The notes under the pieces are model-generated. The model worked only from the letters and a program-made list of their open reading frames with translations, was not told where the DNA came from and did not search any database. From Burkholderiales bacterium GJ-E10 (GTDB lineage: Bacteria > Pseudomonadota > Gammaproteobacteria > Burkholderiales > Burkholderiaceae_F), in NCBI GenBank assembly GCA_000828975.1, contig AP014683.1, forward strand, positions 1,941,700 through 2,005,699: a stretch of DNA of 64,000 nt. Direction: 5' to 3'. Numbering within the stretch: the first letter of the stretch is position 1; every line of letters starts with the position of its first letter. The position numbers and the translations under genes are program-made. This document shows, piece by piece, positions 11,358-20,259 of this stretch.

Positions 11358-12032
11358 TTGGCGATCAAGGACTGGCCGGCATCGGAACGCCCCCGCGAAC
11401 GCCTGCTCGCGCACGGTCCTGCGGCATTGACCGACGCGGAACTGCTCGCCCTGCTGCTGGGCAGCGGCAGCGCAGCCGGCTCCGTGCTCGACCGCGCCCG
11501 CGACGCCCTGCAGCATTTCGGCGGTCTCGGCACCCTGCTGACGGCGCCGCTCGATGCCGTGCAGGGCGTCCCCGGCTGGGGCCTGGCAAGCTACGCCCGC
11601 CTGCAAGCGGTGACCGAACTCGCCAAGCGCATGCTGCGGGAAGAGGCGGCGCGCCCGGACCCCCTCGACTCGCCGCAGAAGGTGCGGGAATACCTTTGTC
11701 TGTCCCTCGCCAACAAGGGCCACGAACTGTTCGTCGTCCTGTTTCTCGATGCCCAGCATCGCCTGATCGCGGGCGAAGAAATGTTCCGGGGCACGCTCAC
11801 CCAGACCAGCGTCTACCCGCGGGAAATCGTCAAGCACGCCCTGCACCACAACTGCGCAGCGGTGATCCTGGCCCACAACCATCCATCGGGTGTCGCCGAG
11901 CCCAGCCGCGCCGACGAATCGTTGACGCGGGCGCTGCAAAATGCACTGGCGCTGATCGACGTCCGCGTGCTCGACCACATCGTCGTGGCGGGTACACGCA
12001 GCGTTTCGTTCGCAGAGCGCGGAATGCTCTGA
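11358..12032 (+). CDS. radC: RadC family JAB-domain protein
   Basis: The 224-residue protein has an N-terminal helix-hairpin-helix region (LTDAELLALLLGSGSA) and a C-terminal JAB/MPN metalloprotease-like domain with the HNHPSG motif and the downstream Asp in EPSRADESLT. Despite the gene name, its biochemical role is unclear, and the old link to DNA repair is doubtful. The start is a TTG at 11358 preceded by AAGGAG (11345-11350). It is divergent from ispH across a 250-bp region with no other gene visible. Confidence 0.93.
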   Translation: MAIKDWPASERPRERLLAHGPAALTDAELLALLLGSGSAAGSVLDRARDALQHFGGLGTLLTAPLDAVQGVPGWGLASYARLQAVTELAKRMLREEAARPDPLDSPQKVREYLCLSLANKGHELFVVLFLDAQHRLIAGEEMFRGTLTQTSVYPREIVKHALHHNCAAVILAHNHPSGVAEPSRADESLTRALQNALALIDVRVLDHIVVAGTRSVSFAERGML

Positions 12033-12281
12033 TACGACTCGCGCGATGAAGCGGGAATGCCGTCCCCATCGTTCGACCGATATCCGTACGGAATCCACAA
12101 CGCGAATACGGGAATACACGCACCCGACATCCGGTCTTTCCCCGAAACCGAAGCGCGCTCCTCGGGAATTCGGCAAAATACGCCCGATCAACGCGCCCGA
12201 TCGCCGCAGCCAAGCGATGTCAAGGGTCCTTCTTCGTACTCCGCTGCACGACGCGGCGTCTGTTTCCTGCGAGGTCTCACG

Positions 12282-13544
12282 TTGCCCGAAGCCACTCCCA
12301 CCCCAACCACCGAACCGGGCAAACCTGCGCGCGGCCGCCGGTCCAAGCCGGACACCATGACGCCCCTCGAGCGCAAAGCCGCCCGGAGCCTGGCGTCGAT
12401 CTACGGGCTGCGCATGCTCGGACTTTTCCTGATCCTGCCGGTGTTTTCGGTCTACGCCCAACACCTGCCGATGGGCCACAACAAGACTCTCGTCGGCCTG
12501 GCGCTGGGGATCTATGGCCTGACGCAGGCGCTCCTGCAGATCCCCTTGGGGGCGGCGAGTGACCGGTTCGGACGCAAGCCGGTGATGATGCTCGGTCTTG
12601 CCGTGTTTGCCGCCGGTTCCTTCGTCGCCGGCGCCAGCCACGACCTCTACATCATCATCGCCGGCCGCGCCCTGCAGGGATCCGGCGCGATCTCGGCGGC
12701 GATTTCGGCGATGGTTGCCGACGCGACCCAGGAACACAATCGCACCAAGGCGATGGCCATGGTCGGCATGACCATCGGCATGAGTTTCGTGCTTTCGCTC
12801 ATCGCCGGCCCGGCGCTCTACGACGCCATCAGCGTTCCCGGCATGTTCATCCTGACCGGCGTGCTCGCCCTGGGAGCGATCGCGGTGGTGCGCTGGGTGG
12901 TACCGGACGTTCCCATGACCACCCACGCCGAAGAGACCCAGGGACACTGGGCGCACGCCGTCTTCACCCCGGCCCTGCTGAAACTCGACTTCTCGATCTT
13001 CGTGGTCAACTTCCTGCAACTGAGCATGTTCGTCGTTCTGCCGGTCGCGCTGGTCAAGTACGCCGGCATTCCCCTGCTGCATCACTGGATGATCTATCTG
13101 CCGGTGACGATCATTTCGTTCGCGCTGGCCATCCCGGGGATCATCCAGGCGGAAAAGCACGGCCACATGAAAACCGTGTTCGTGGGCGCGGTGGCCCTGC
13201 TTCTCGTCACCATGATCCTGTTCGCCCTGGGCTATCGCAGCACGTTTGCCCTGATCGCCGCCCTGTTCCTGTTCTTCGTCGCCTTCAACCTGATGGAGGC
13301 GCTGCTGCCGTCGCTGGTATCGCGCACCGCGCCGCCCTCCCGCAAGGGACTGGCGCTGGGCATCTACAACACGGGGCAGTCGCTCGGGCTCTTTGCCGGC
13401 GGCGCCGTCGGCGGCTTGCTCGCGCAGTACGCCGGCCCGCGGACGGTGTTCCTGGTCGCCGCGGCGATCGCCGCGGTCTGGCTGGCCGTCGCCTTCACGG
13501 TGAAGCCGCCGATGCGCCGCAAGCCGCAGCCCGCCGCCGCCTGA
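12282..13544 (+). CDS. MFS transporter (YajR-like)
   Basis: This is a 12-helix major facilitator. It shows the inter-helix motif GAASDRFGRKPVMM after TM2 and a second signature RGLQGSGA-like segment (GRALQGSGAISAAISAM), and the hydrophobic periodicity fits 12 segments over about 400 residues. The substrate is unknown. The core starts MTPLERKAARS at 12357, where homologues begin. A TTG at 12282 with GAGG upstream gives a 25-residue Pro/Lys-rich addition, and I give that start with low certainty. It stands alone between radC and rpmB. Confidence 0.88.
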   Translation: MPEATPTPTTEPGKPARGRRSKPDTMTPLERKAARSLASIYGLRMLGLFLILPVFSVYAQHLPMGHNKTLVGLALGIYGLTQALLQIPLGAASDRFGRKPVMMLGLAVFAAGSFVAGASHDLYIIIAGRALQGSGAISAAISAMVADATQEHNRTKAMAMVGMTIGMSFVLSLIAGPALYDAISVPGMFILTGVLALGAIAVVRWVVPDVPMTTHAEETQGHWAHAVFTPALLKLDFSIFVVNFLQLSMFVVLPVALVKYAGIPLLHHWMIYLPVTIISFALAIPGIIQAEKHGHMKTVFVGAVALLLVTMILFALGYRSTFALIAALFLFFVAFNLMEALLPSLVSRTAPPSRKGLALGIYNTGQSLGLFAGGAVGGLLAQYAGPRTVFLVAAAIAAVWLAVAFTVKPPMRRKPQPAAA

Positions 13545-13660
13545 GCCGGGGGTTGCGCACAGGACCGCACGCGGGAGTCCGGATCCGGCTTCCCGCGCCG
13601 CCGGCCCGGTGGCTTGGCACGACCGCCTTCCCGGGCAACTCCTCGGGAAGGATTTTCGGA

Positions 13661-13666
13661 TATAAT
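13661..13666 (+). promoter_or_regulatory. Candidate -10 element for rpmB-rpmG
   Basis: A consensus TATAAT lies 45 bp upstream of the rpmB start in an otherwise GC-rich gap. No good -35 hexamer is visible, so this is tentative. Confidence 0.4.
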
Positions 13667-13710
13667 TTTCGGCTTTATTCGCCCAACCGGGGCACGGAAG
13701 GAACATCAAC

Positions 13711-13944
13711 ATGGCTCGCGTCTGCATCGTCACGAAAAAGCGGCCGATGGTCGGGAACCGCGTTTCGCACGCGAATAACAAGACCAAACGCCGTTTCCTG
13801 CCGAACCTGCAATACCGCCGTTTCTGGCTCGAAGACCAGAAGCGCTGGATCCGCCTGCGCATCAGCAACGCCGCGCTGCGCACCATCGACAAGCTCGGCA
13901 TCGACACCGTCGTCGCCGATCTGCAAGCCAAGGGCGAGCTCTAA
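13711..13944 (+). CDS. rpmB: Large ribosomal subunit protein bL28
   Basis: The 77-residue basic protein starts [20 protein letters not shown] and continues [13 protein letters not shown], the standard bL28 pattern. It is a 50S structural protein, encoded directly upstream of rpmG. Confidence 0.98.
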   Translation: MARVCIVTKKRPMVGNRVSHANNKTKRRFLPNLQYRRFWLEDQKRWIRLRISNAALRTIDKLGIDTVVADLQAKGEL

Positions 13945-13993
13945 GAGGCTCGGCAGCCGGAAGGCGTCCGTCACCACATAACCGGAGATCACC

Positions 13994-14161
13994 ATGGCAA
14001 AAGGAGCGCGGGAAAAGATCAAGCTGGAATCCTCTGCGGGTACCGGCCACTTCTACACCACGACCAAGAACAAGCGTACCAAACCGGAAAAGATGGAACT
14101 GATGAAGTTCGATCCGGTTGCACGCAAGCACGTGAGCTACAAGGAAACCAAGCTCAAGTAA
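13994..14161 (+). CDS. rpmG: Large ribosomal subunit protein bL33
   Basis: This 55-residue protein starts [19 protein letters not shown] and ends [11 protein letters not shown], typical of the Cys-free bL33 form (no zinc CXXC pairs). CCGGAG precedes the ATG. It is the second gene of the rpmB-rpmG operon. Confidence 0.97.
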   Translation: MAKGAREKIKLESSAGTGHFYTTTKNKRTKPEKMELMKFDPVARKHVSYKETKLK

Positions 14162-14182
14162 TCGGTGCGGCTGCGAAGGTCG

Positions 14183-14213
14183 AAAAAAATCCCGGCATTG
14201 CCGGGATTTTTTT
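14183..14213 (+). terminator. Rho-independent terminator after rpmG
   Basis: The hairpin AAAAAAATCCCGGCA-tt-GCCGGGATTTTTTT follows the rpmG stop by about 20 bp and has both a strong stem and a T-run. It can work for the convergent desaturase gene as well. Confidence 0.88.
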
Positions 14214-14281
14214 CATCCGCGCCCCTCCCTCGCGGGAGCGGGCGGAAGCGTCACCGCAAGGAAGGCAAGAGCGCAGCGCGA

Positions 14282-15484
14282 TCAAACCGGCGCCGGCGCA
14301 TACGCGCGAATGCGCGCGGCGATCTCTTGCAGCGCCCTGCTGCCACTGGCCTCGGCCCGCGCGACCCAGTCCTGGAGGTTGTGCAGCATCTGCTCGCGCG
14401 ACGCCGCCGCCTGCATCCAGATCTGCGCCAGCTCGGCCCGCATTTCGACCACGGTATGCAGCGCGCGGCTATGGTGCAACAGGTCGCTCAACGACTCCCG
14501 CTGAGGCTCGGGAACGTCCGACATATCCTTGTGGATCCAGCGCTGCAGGCCGGAAAACCGGGCCCGATCGGCAGACGCGAGTTTGGCGATTTCCCGCCGA
14601 AATTCGCGGCGGACTTCCCGCGCAAAGCGCGCGAGCAGTTCATAGCGATTGTTGATCAGCGTCTGCAGGGTGCCCAGGTCGATCGGCGCGTGCGTCATCG
14701 CGCCGTCCAGCATCTGCGGTTTGGGAGCCACCCGCAGGACTTTCGCCAGGCCCAGCGCCTGCAGGATGCGGATATAGCCCCAGCCGATATCGAACTCGTA
14801 CCACTTGTAGGAGAGTTTCGCCGAGGTCGGGAAGGTGTGGTGATTATTGTGCAGCTCCTCCCCGCCGATCAGCCATCCGAGCGGCGAAATGTTGGTACTG
14901 GCGTCCGGGCAGTCGAAATTGCGATACCCCCAGAAATGCGCGACCCCGTTGATCACGCCGGCGGCAAAGAACGGAATCCACATCATCTGCACGGCCCAGA
15001 CCGCGATCCCGGCAACGCCAAAGAGCAGGAAATCGGCCACCAGCATGGTCCCGCAGCCTTGCCAGATCCAGCGGGAATAGACGTTGCGCTCCATCCAGTC
15101 GTCGGGCGTGCCGCGGCTGAAGCGGGCGATCGTTTCGGAATTCTTCCGCTCGGCCATGTAGAGTTCCGCCCCTCGCAGCAGGACGGTACGCAGTCCGCGC
15201 GTCTGCGGGCTGTGCGGATCTTCCGGCGTCTCGCACTTGGCATGGTGCTTGCGGTGCACGGAAACCCAATCGCGGGTCTGCATCCCCGTCGTCAGCCAGA
15301 GCCACAAACGGAAGAAGTGGCTCACGATCGGATGCAGATCCAACGCCCGATGCGCCTGCGAACGGTGCAGGTAAATGGTCACCCCGGCGATCGTCACGTG
15401 GGTCATTGCCAGGGTGGCGAACACCGTCTGCCACGCCGTCAGGCCCAGCAGTCCGTTGTGCAGGAAATTCAGCACCGATTCCAT
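14282..15484 (-). CDS. Acyl-CoA/acyl-lipid delta-9 desaturase family protein
   Basis: This is a membrane di-iron desaturase. The three His boxes are visible: HRSQAHR, HRKHH and ELHNNHH, set among hydrophobic segments in the first ~250 residues. Such enzymes introduce a cis double bond into fatty acyl chains and adjust membrane fluidity. The 400-residue length includes a ~120-residue helical C-terminal extension (from about residue 280), as in related proteobacterial proteins. I chose the ATG at 15484 (MESVLNFLHNGL). A 13-codon longer frame exists. Confidence 0.93.
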   Translation of the reverse strand: MESVLNFLHNGLLGLTAWQTVFATLAMTHVTIAGVTIYLHRSQAHRALDLHPIVSHFFRLWLWLTTGMQTRDWVSVHRKHHAKCETPEDPHSPQTRGLRTVLLRGAELYMAERKNSETIARFSRGTPDDWMERNVYSRWIWQGCGTMLVADFLLFGVAGIAVWAVQMMWIPFFAAGVINGVAHFWGYRNFDCPDASTNISPLGWLIGGEELHNNHHTFPTSAKLSYKWYEFDIGWGYIRILQALGLAKVLRVAPKPQMLDGAMTHAPIDLGTLQTLINNRYELLARFAREVRREFRREIAKLASADRARFSGLQRWIHKDMSDVPEPQRESLSDLLHHSRALHTVVEMRAELAQIWMQAAASREQMLHNLQDWVARAEASGSRALQEIAARIRAYAPAPV

Positions 15485-15626
15485 CGCGTCTCCGCAATCT
15501 GTGGAAAAAGAAAATTGCTCCAATGTTACCGGAGCGAGGGGAAATCGGAAAGCATGTACGGGAAACCCATATCAGCGCCGCCGTGCCGCGCGGCGGATAT
15601 CCTGGAGCACGAAATGGGCATTTCCC

Positions 15627-16928
15627 CTACGGCGTCTGCGGCGCCAGTTCGATTCCGCCTGCCCGCAGGCGCTCGTATGCCGCCTTGGCGACGTCCGACT
15701 GGATCGTTCCCGTCCCACTTTCCGGATCGGCGATCCAGAACCGGAGTTCCCACAGCAGGTTGCCGCCGGGGAACTCGATGAGGCGCGCCTCCGGCGCCGG
15801 ATCCGCCAGGACCCGCGCGACCGACGCCGCGGCAGCCTCCAGCTCCGCCTGCAAATAGCCCGCATCCCGTCCCTGCCGCACCGCGATCCGGATGTGCAGG
15901 TTGACGCGGCGGTCGGTCAAGGTCGTGTTGACGACGGGCTGCGAGATCAGGATTTCGTTGGGTACGGTGGCCTCGGTGCCGTCACTGGCGCGCAGCAGGG
16001 TGTAGCGGGCGGTGATCCGCGTGACCACGCCCTGGTACTTGTCCGCGGCAACGATGTCGCCGATCCGCAGGCTGCGGTCCAGCAGCAGGATGAACCCGCT
16101 CACGTAGTTGCTGACGATCCGCTGCAGGCCAAGCCCCAGGCCGACGCCCAAGGCGCCGCCGAACACCGACAGAATCGTCAGATCGATACCCGAAACCGCC
16201 AACGCGAACAGGATTCCCACCACCAGGAATGCGGCGCGCGCGATCCGCCCGAGAACCAGACGCAGGTTCGGGTCCAGCTCCTGCTCGACGCTCAGCCGCT
16301 CCTCGACCAGCGAACCCGCCCACATCGCCGCGAGCAGCGCGCTCAGCGTGGTGACGGAGCCCACCAGCAGCGCCCAGACCGACACGGCGGTATTGCCCAT
16401 CGGAATGCGCGTCGCGGCGAGCCATGCCACCACGTCGCCCCATGCGCCGGTCGCATACAGGGCCGTGCCGGCGAGCGCGACCGCCGCGATGGCGCGCTCG
16501 AACCGCACGATGAGCGTCGCGGAGCGGAGCCCGTGCCGCAGCAGGTAGAACAGTAGCCGGACCACCGCGAGCGTGCCGACGAGCACGGCGGCGAACCGGA
16601 TCAGGCGCGCATCGGCGCGGCTCGCGATCACATGGGTGACCCGCAGGACCCCTTCGCCGATCCACAGCAGCAGGAACGAAAAAAGCGGATACGCGATATA
16701 GAGCAGTCCATCGATCGTCGCCGGCAAGGTCTTATGGCGCGCGTCGCCATTCGCGATCGCCGAGGCCCGGCCGCTGCCCCACTGCGACAGGGCGCGCTCG
16801 GCAAACCACGCCGCAACCAGCGCCGCCACGATCACCACCGCCTGCCACGCATGCTGAGGACGCGACAGGCCGTTGGCGATCGCGTGGAAGAGTTCCTGGA
16901 TCGGTGACGGATCGGCGTTCTGCATCAT
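15627..16928 (-). CDS. Mechanosensitive ion channel, MscS family
   Basis: The 433-residue protein has about five predicted membrane segments followed by the MscS pore and vestibule. Landmarks are the Gly/Ala-rich pore helix (SVFGGALGVGLGLGLQRIV), the beta-domain entry RSLRIGDIV and the segment VPNEILISQPVVN. Such channels release solutes upon hypo-osmotic shock. The first ATG overlaps the rsmB stop codon (ATGA), so it is the last gene of a purN-rsmB-mscS operon. Confidence 0.93.
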   Translation of the reverse strand: MMQNADPSPIQELFHAIANGLSRPQHAWQAVVIVAALVAAWFAERALSQWGSGRASAIANGDARHKTLPATIDGLLYIAYPLFSFLLLWIGEGVLRVTHVIASRADARLIRFAAVLVGTLAVVRLLFYLLRHGLRSATLIVRFERAIAAVALAGTALYATGAWGDVVAWLAATRIPMGNTAVSVWALLVGSVTTLSALLAAMWAGSLVEERLSVEQELDPNLRLVLGRIARAAFLVVGILFALAVSGIDLTILSVFGGALGVGLGLGLQRIVSNYVSGFILLLDRSLRIGDIVAADKYQGVVTRITARYTLLRASDGTEATVPNEILISQPVVNTTLTDRRVNLHIRIAVRQGRDAGYLQAELEAAAASVARVLADPAPEARLIEFPGGNLLWELRFWIADPESGTGTIQSDVAKAAYERLRAGGIELAPQTP

Positions 16929-18448
16929 CCGTGCGTGCGTTCCAGAACCGCTGCAAAAAAGCCATCGCAGCCGTGCAGGTGCGGCAGCATGACGAACCAC
17001 GGCGCAAAACGCGCCGCATGGTCGACTTCGATCCCCTGTGCGGCCAGGATCGCCGGCGCGTCGACCACCGCGAACTGCGGGTGGTCGGCGACGAAGCGCT
17101 CGATCATCTCCTGGTTTTCCTCGGCCAGCACCGAGCAGGTCGAATACACCAGCCGCCCGCCGGGCTTGACGAGGCGCGCCGCGCCCGCCAGCACGGCGGC
17201 CTGCACCCCCTTGAGGCGCGCCACTTCGCGTTCGTCGAACCGCCACTTGAGATCGGGGTTGCGCCGCAGCGTCCCGGTTCCCGAACAGGGCGCATCGACG
17301 AGCACCCGGTCGATCTTGCCGGCGAGGCGCTTGACCCGCACATCCGCCTCGCTCGCGATCGCCGCGGGATAGACATTCGACAGGCCGCTGCGGGCGAGGC
17401 GCGGCCCCAGGCCGGCAAGCCGTTTGGCATGCACGTCGAAGGCATAGAGCCGCCCGGTGGAGCGCATGAGCGCGCCCAAAGCCAGGGTCTTGCCCCCCGC
17501 GCCGGCGCAGAAATCCACCACCATCTCGCCGCGCCGCGGCGCGACCAGCCGCGCGATCAGTTGGCTGCCTTCATCCTGCACCTCGATCAGCCCGTCCTTG
17601 TACAACGGCCAGCGCGTAAGCGCCGGTTTATCCATCAACCGGATCCCGTCGGGACTGTATGGCGTCGGCTCGGCCCCCAGCGGCGCGTGGGTGCGGGTTG
17701 CGCTGCGCAATTCGGCCAGCACCGCCTCGCGCTCGGCCTTCAGCGTATTGACCCGCAGATCGAGCGGCGCGGGCTGTGCCAGGGCTTCGAACAAGGCGCG
17801 CCAATCATCCGGATATTGCGCCTGCACCCGCGCAAACAACCACGACGGCACTTCGGCCTGTACCGCCGGGGGCGCATGTCGCAGATCGATCCCCAGTGCG
17901 CTGCGCACCGCGCGCTCATCGCCGCGCAGGCTGCGGGGCCCCAGCGCCGCGATGCCGTGCTGACGCGCCAGCACCGTCATCGCGGCCAGGCGCGGCGCAC
18001 GCAGCGGATCGGCGGTCTGCAGGATCCAGCGCAGGCTCGCCAGACGACGCAGGGCGTCGAACGCCGCTTCGGCAACGAGGCTGCGGTCGCGCGGCCCCAA
18101 CTGGCGATCCATCTTGAAATGCCGGGACATGAGGGCGTCGGCAGGGCCATCGAACCGCAGCAGCACCGCCAGCAGCTTCGCCAGGCTGTCGACGACCTGT
18201 GAGGTGATGCGTACCGAACGCTCGCCGGCCGCCGCCGGGCCCGTCGTCTCGTCCAGCCCGACGTCACGCTCCGCCGCCACCCGCGGCGCGCTGCGTGCCG
18301 CGTTGTGTGCCGCGCTGTGTGCTGGATTCCGTGCCGGGGTTCGTACCGGACTCCGGGCCGATATTGCGGGCTTTGCGGGCTTTGCGGACTTTTCGGTCCT
18401 TGCGCTCTTCGCCGGCTTCACCGCCTTCGCGGTCTTCATGGTTCGCAT
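16925..18448 (-). CDS. rsmB: 16S rRNA (cytosine-967-C5)-methyltransferase
   Basis: RsmB methylates C967 of 16S rRNA. The protein has an N-terminal NusB-like RNA-binding domain (about 85-210) and a SAM methyltransferase domain with DFCAGAGGKTLALG, the first Cys motif VDAPCSGTGTLRRNPD and the catalytic Cys in VYSTCSVL. The first ~75 residues are a Lys/Ala/Pro/Arg tail with repeated AHSAAHNAARS-like units, not part of the family core. I chose the ATG at 18448 since AGGAG lies 8 nt upstream. A second ATG at 18439 overlaps the purN stop. Confidence 0.95.
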   Translation of the reverse strand: MRTMKTAKAVKPAKSARTEKSAKPAKPAISARSPVRTPARNPAHSAAHNAARSAPRVAAERDVGLDETTGPAAAGERSVRITSQVVDSLAKLLAVLLRFDGPADALMSRHFKMDRQLGPRDRSLVAEAAFDALRRLASLRWILQTADPLRAPRLAAMTVLARQHGIAALGPRSLRGDERAVRSALGIDLRHAPPAVQAEVPSWLFARVQAQYPDDWRALFEALAQPAPLDLRVNTLKAEREAVLAELRSATRTHAPLGAEPTPYSPDGIRLMDKPALTRWPLYKDGLIEVQDEGSQLIARLVAPRRGEMVVDFCAGAGGKTLALGALMRSTGRLYAFDVHAKRLAGLGPRLARSGLSNVYPAAIASEADVRVKRLAGKIDRVLVDAPCSGTGTLRRNPDLKWRFDEREVARLKGVQAAVLAGAARLVKPGGRLVYSTCSVLAEENQEMIERFVADHPQFAVVDAPAILAAQGIEVDHAARFAPWFVMLPHLHGCDGFFAAVLERTHG

Positions 18449-19104
18449 TGCAGCAACTCCTGCCGGCTCAGGCCGCGCACCGCGACCCGCCCTTCTTCGA
18501 GCCGCGCCGCGCCGGCAAGCAGCCATCGGACGCAACGCGGCAACAGTCCATGCTCCATCGCCAGCACCCGCGCCGCCAGCGACTCCTCGGTGTCGGCCGG
18601 ATCGACCGCCAGGGCCGCCTGGCCGATGATCGGTCCCGCGTCGAGTTCCCCGGTGACGAAATGGACCGTCGTGCCATGCACGCGCACGCCGGCCTCGATC
18701 GCCCGGCGGTGGGTCGCCAACCCCGGAAACGCCGGCAGCAGCGAAGGATGGATGTTGATCAGGCGACCGGCGTAGTGGGCGACGAAGGCGGGCGTGAGCA
18801 CCCGCATGAATCCGGCCAGGATCACCAGGGCCGGATCGAACGCGTCGATGGCCGTGCGCAAATCCGCATCGAAGGCCTCGCGCGACGGGTACCCGGTGTG
18901 ATCCAGGACGCGGGTCGGCACGCCGTACTCCCGGGCGATCGCCAGACCGCGGACGCCGGGTCGATTGGAAAGGACCGCGGCGACACGAGCATTTGCGGTG
19001 TCAGCCCAGTTTTCCTCGCGCGCCGTGCGCAGGATGGCCTCGAGGTTGCTGCCGCGACCGGAGATCAGGCAGACGATGTTTTTCGGGGGGGAAGGTTCAC
19101 TCAT
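18436..19104 (-). CDS. purN: Phosphoribosylglycinamide formyltransferase
   Basis: PurN transfers a formyl group from 10-formyl-THF to GAR in purine synthesis. The 222-residue protein has SGRGSNLEAI near the N terminus, the catalytic NIHPSLLPAFPG block (Asn, His) and the Asp in TGELDAGPII. I chose the ATG at 19104, which starts MSEPSPPKNIVCLISG. A longer frame reading through the upstream repeat is not supported. It overlaps rsmB by a few bases. Confidence 0.96.
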   Translation of the reverse strand: MSEPSPPKNIVCLISGRGSNLEAILRTAREENWADTANARVAAVLSNRPGVRGLAIAREYGVPTRVLDHTGYPSREAFDADLRTAIDAFDPALVILAGFMRVLTPAFVAHYAGRLINIHPSLLPAFPGLATHRRAIEAGVRVHGTTVHFVTGELDAGPIIGQAALAVDPADTEESLAARVLAMEHGLLPRCVRWLLAGAARLEEGRVAVRGLSRQELLQCEP

Positions 19105-19193
19105 TGTCCGCGAGATTGTAGCGGGTCGACTCGGAAACCATGGAAAATCAAGGCATTCCGGGAAGAAACCGTATACTTTGCCCCTCACCCCCG

Positions 19194-19217
19194 CCCTCTC
19201 CCGCAAGCGGGAGAGGG
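19194..19217. repeat. Palindromic intergenic repeat (CCCTCTCCCGC-AA-GCGGGAGAGGG)
   Basis: An 11-bp perfect inverted repeat with a 2-nt loop is preceded by the CCCCTCACCCCCG lead-in that is common in proteobacterial intergenic repeats. It lies 18 bp before the proposed ribF start, in the purN-ribF divergent region, and its right arm supplies the purine-rich stretch near the ribF start. Confidence 0.7.
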
Positions 19218-19235
19218 GGAACCGACGCCCTTGCC

Positions 19236-20201
19236 GTGACTTCGCCCTGCAGTCCCTCGATCCGGATTTTCCGCGGCCCGCCGCCGGCGGCGGCGCGCGC
19301 GCCGTGCGCCCTGGCGATCGGCAATTTCGACGGGGTGCATCGCGGCCACCGGGCGCTGCTCGCACGCGTGGCGCAAGCGGCCAAGGAGCAGGGGCTCGTT
19401 CCGGCCGCGATGACCTTCGAGCCGCATCCGCGCGAATTCTTCCAGCCCGACGCCGCGCCGGCGCGGGTCGCCAACCTGCGCGACAAGATCGTCGGGCTGC
19501 GCGGCGCCGGGATCGAACGCGTGTTCGTGCTCCATTTCAATGCCCGCCTCGCGAAACTGCCGGCAGAGCGCTTCCTCGACGAGATCCTGGTCGAGGGCTG
19601 CGCGATGCGCTGGCTGATCGTCGGCGACGATTTCCGCTTCGGCGCCCGGCGCGCGGGGGACATCGCGCTGCTGCGCGCCCGAGCGCCGCAACGGGGGTTC
19701 GCGGTCCATGCGCTCGACACCGTCCTGCAGGACGGCGAGCGGATCTCCAGTTCCGCCGTCCGCGCGGCGCTGATGGCCGGCGACCTGAATCGCGCCCAGA
19801 ACCTGCTGGGCCACCGCTACCACATCAGCGGCCGGGTGCTGCACGGCGCCAAACTCGGCCGCCAGATCGGCTTCCCGACCCTCAATCTGCGCATTCCGCA
19901 CAAGCGGCCGGCGGCCAGCGGCATCTACGCGGTGCTGGTGCACGGGCTGGGCGCGCCGCGGCCGGGCGTGGCCAGCATCGGCCTGCGGCCCACGATCGAA
20001 GACGGCGGCCGGTGGCTGCTCGAAGTGCACCTCTTCGACTTCGCGCAGGAGATCTACGGCCACCTCGTCCGCGTCGAATTCCTGCAGAAACTGCGCGACG
20101 AGGCGAAGTTCGACACCATCGCGGAACTGACCGCCGCCATCGAGCACGACGCGACGCGCGCCCGTGCGATCATCGGCGAGTGGATGATGACTTCTGCGTG
20201 A
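19236..20201 (+). CDS. ribF: Bifunctional riboflavin kinase / FAD synthetase
   Basis: RibF converts riboflavin to FMN and then FAD. The 321-residue protein has the nucleotidyltransferase motif AIGNFDGVHRGHRAL and the ISSSAVR segment in the N-terminal half, and the kinase domain with GRQIGFPTLNL and TIEDGG in the C-terminal half. I set the start at the GTG at 19236. An ATG at 19140 would make the protein read through the palindromic repeat, which is unlikely. It leads into ileS-lspA-coaBC-dut, a common order in betaproteobacteria. Confidence 0.95.
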   Translation: MTSPCSPSIRIFRGPPPAAARAPCALAIGNFDGVHRGHRALLARVAQAAKEQGLVPAAMTFEPHPREFFQPDAAPARVANLRDKIVGLRGAGIERVFVLHFNARLAKLPAERFLDEILVEGCAMRWLIVGDDFRFGARRAGDIALLRARAPQRGFAVHALDTVLQDGERISSSAVRAALMAGDLNRAQNLLGHRYHISGRVLHGAKLGRQIGFPTLNLRIPHKRPAASGIYAVLVHGLGAPRPGVASIGLRPTIEDGGRWLLEVHLFDFAQEIYGHLVRVEFLQKLRDEAKFDTIAELTAAIEHDATRARAIIGEWMMTSA

Positions 20202-20259
20202 TCCCCCCGCACGGTGCGGCGCGCGGGCTCCCTTCCCCCAAGCAATGAACTGACAACGC

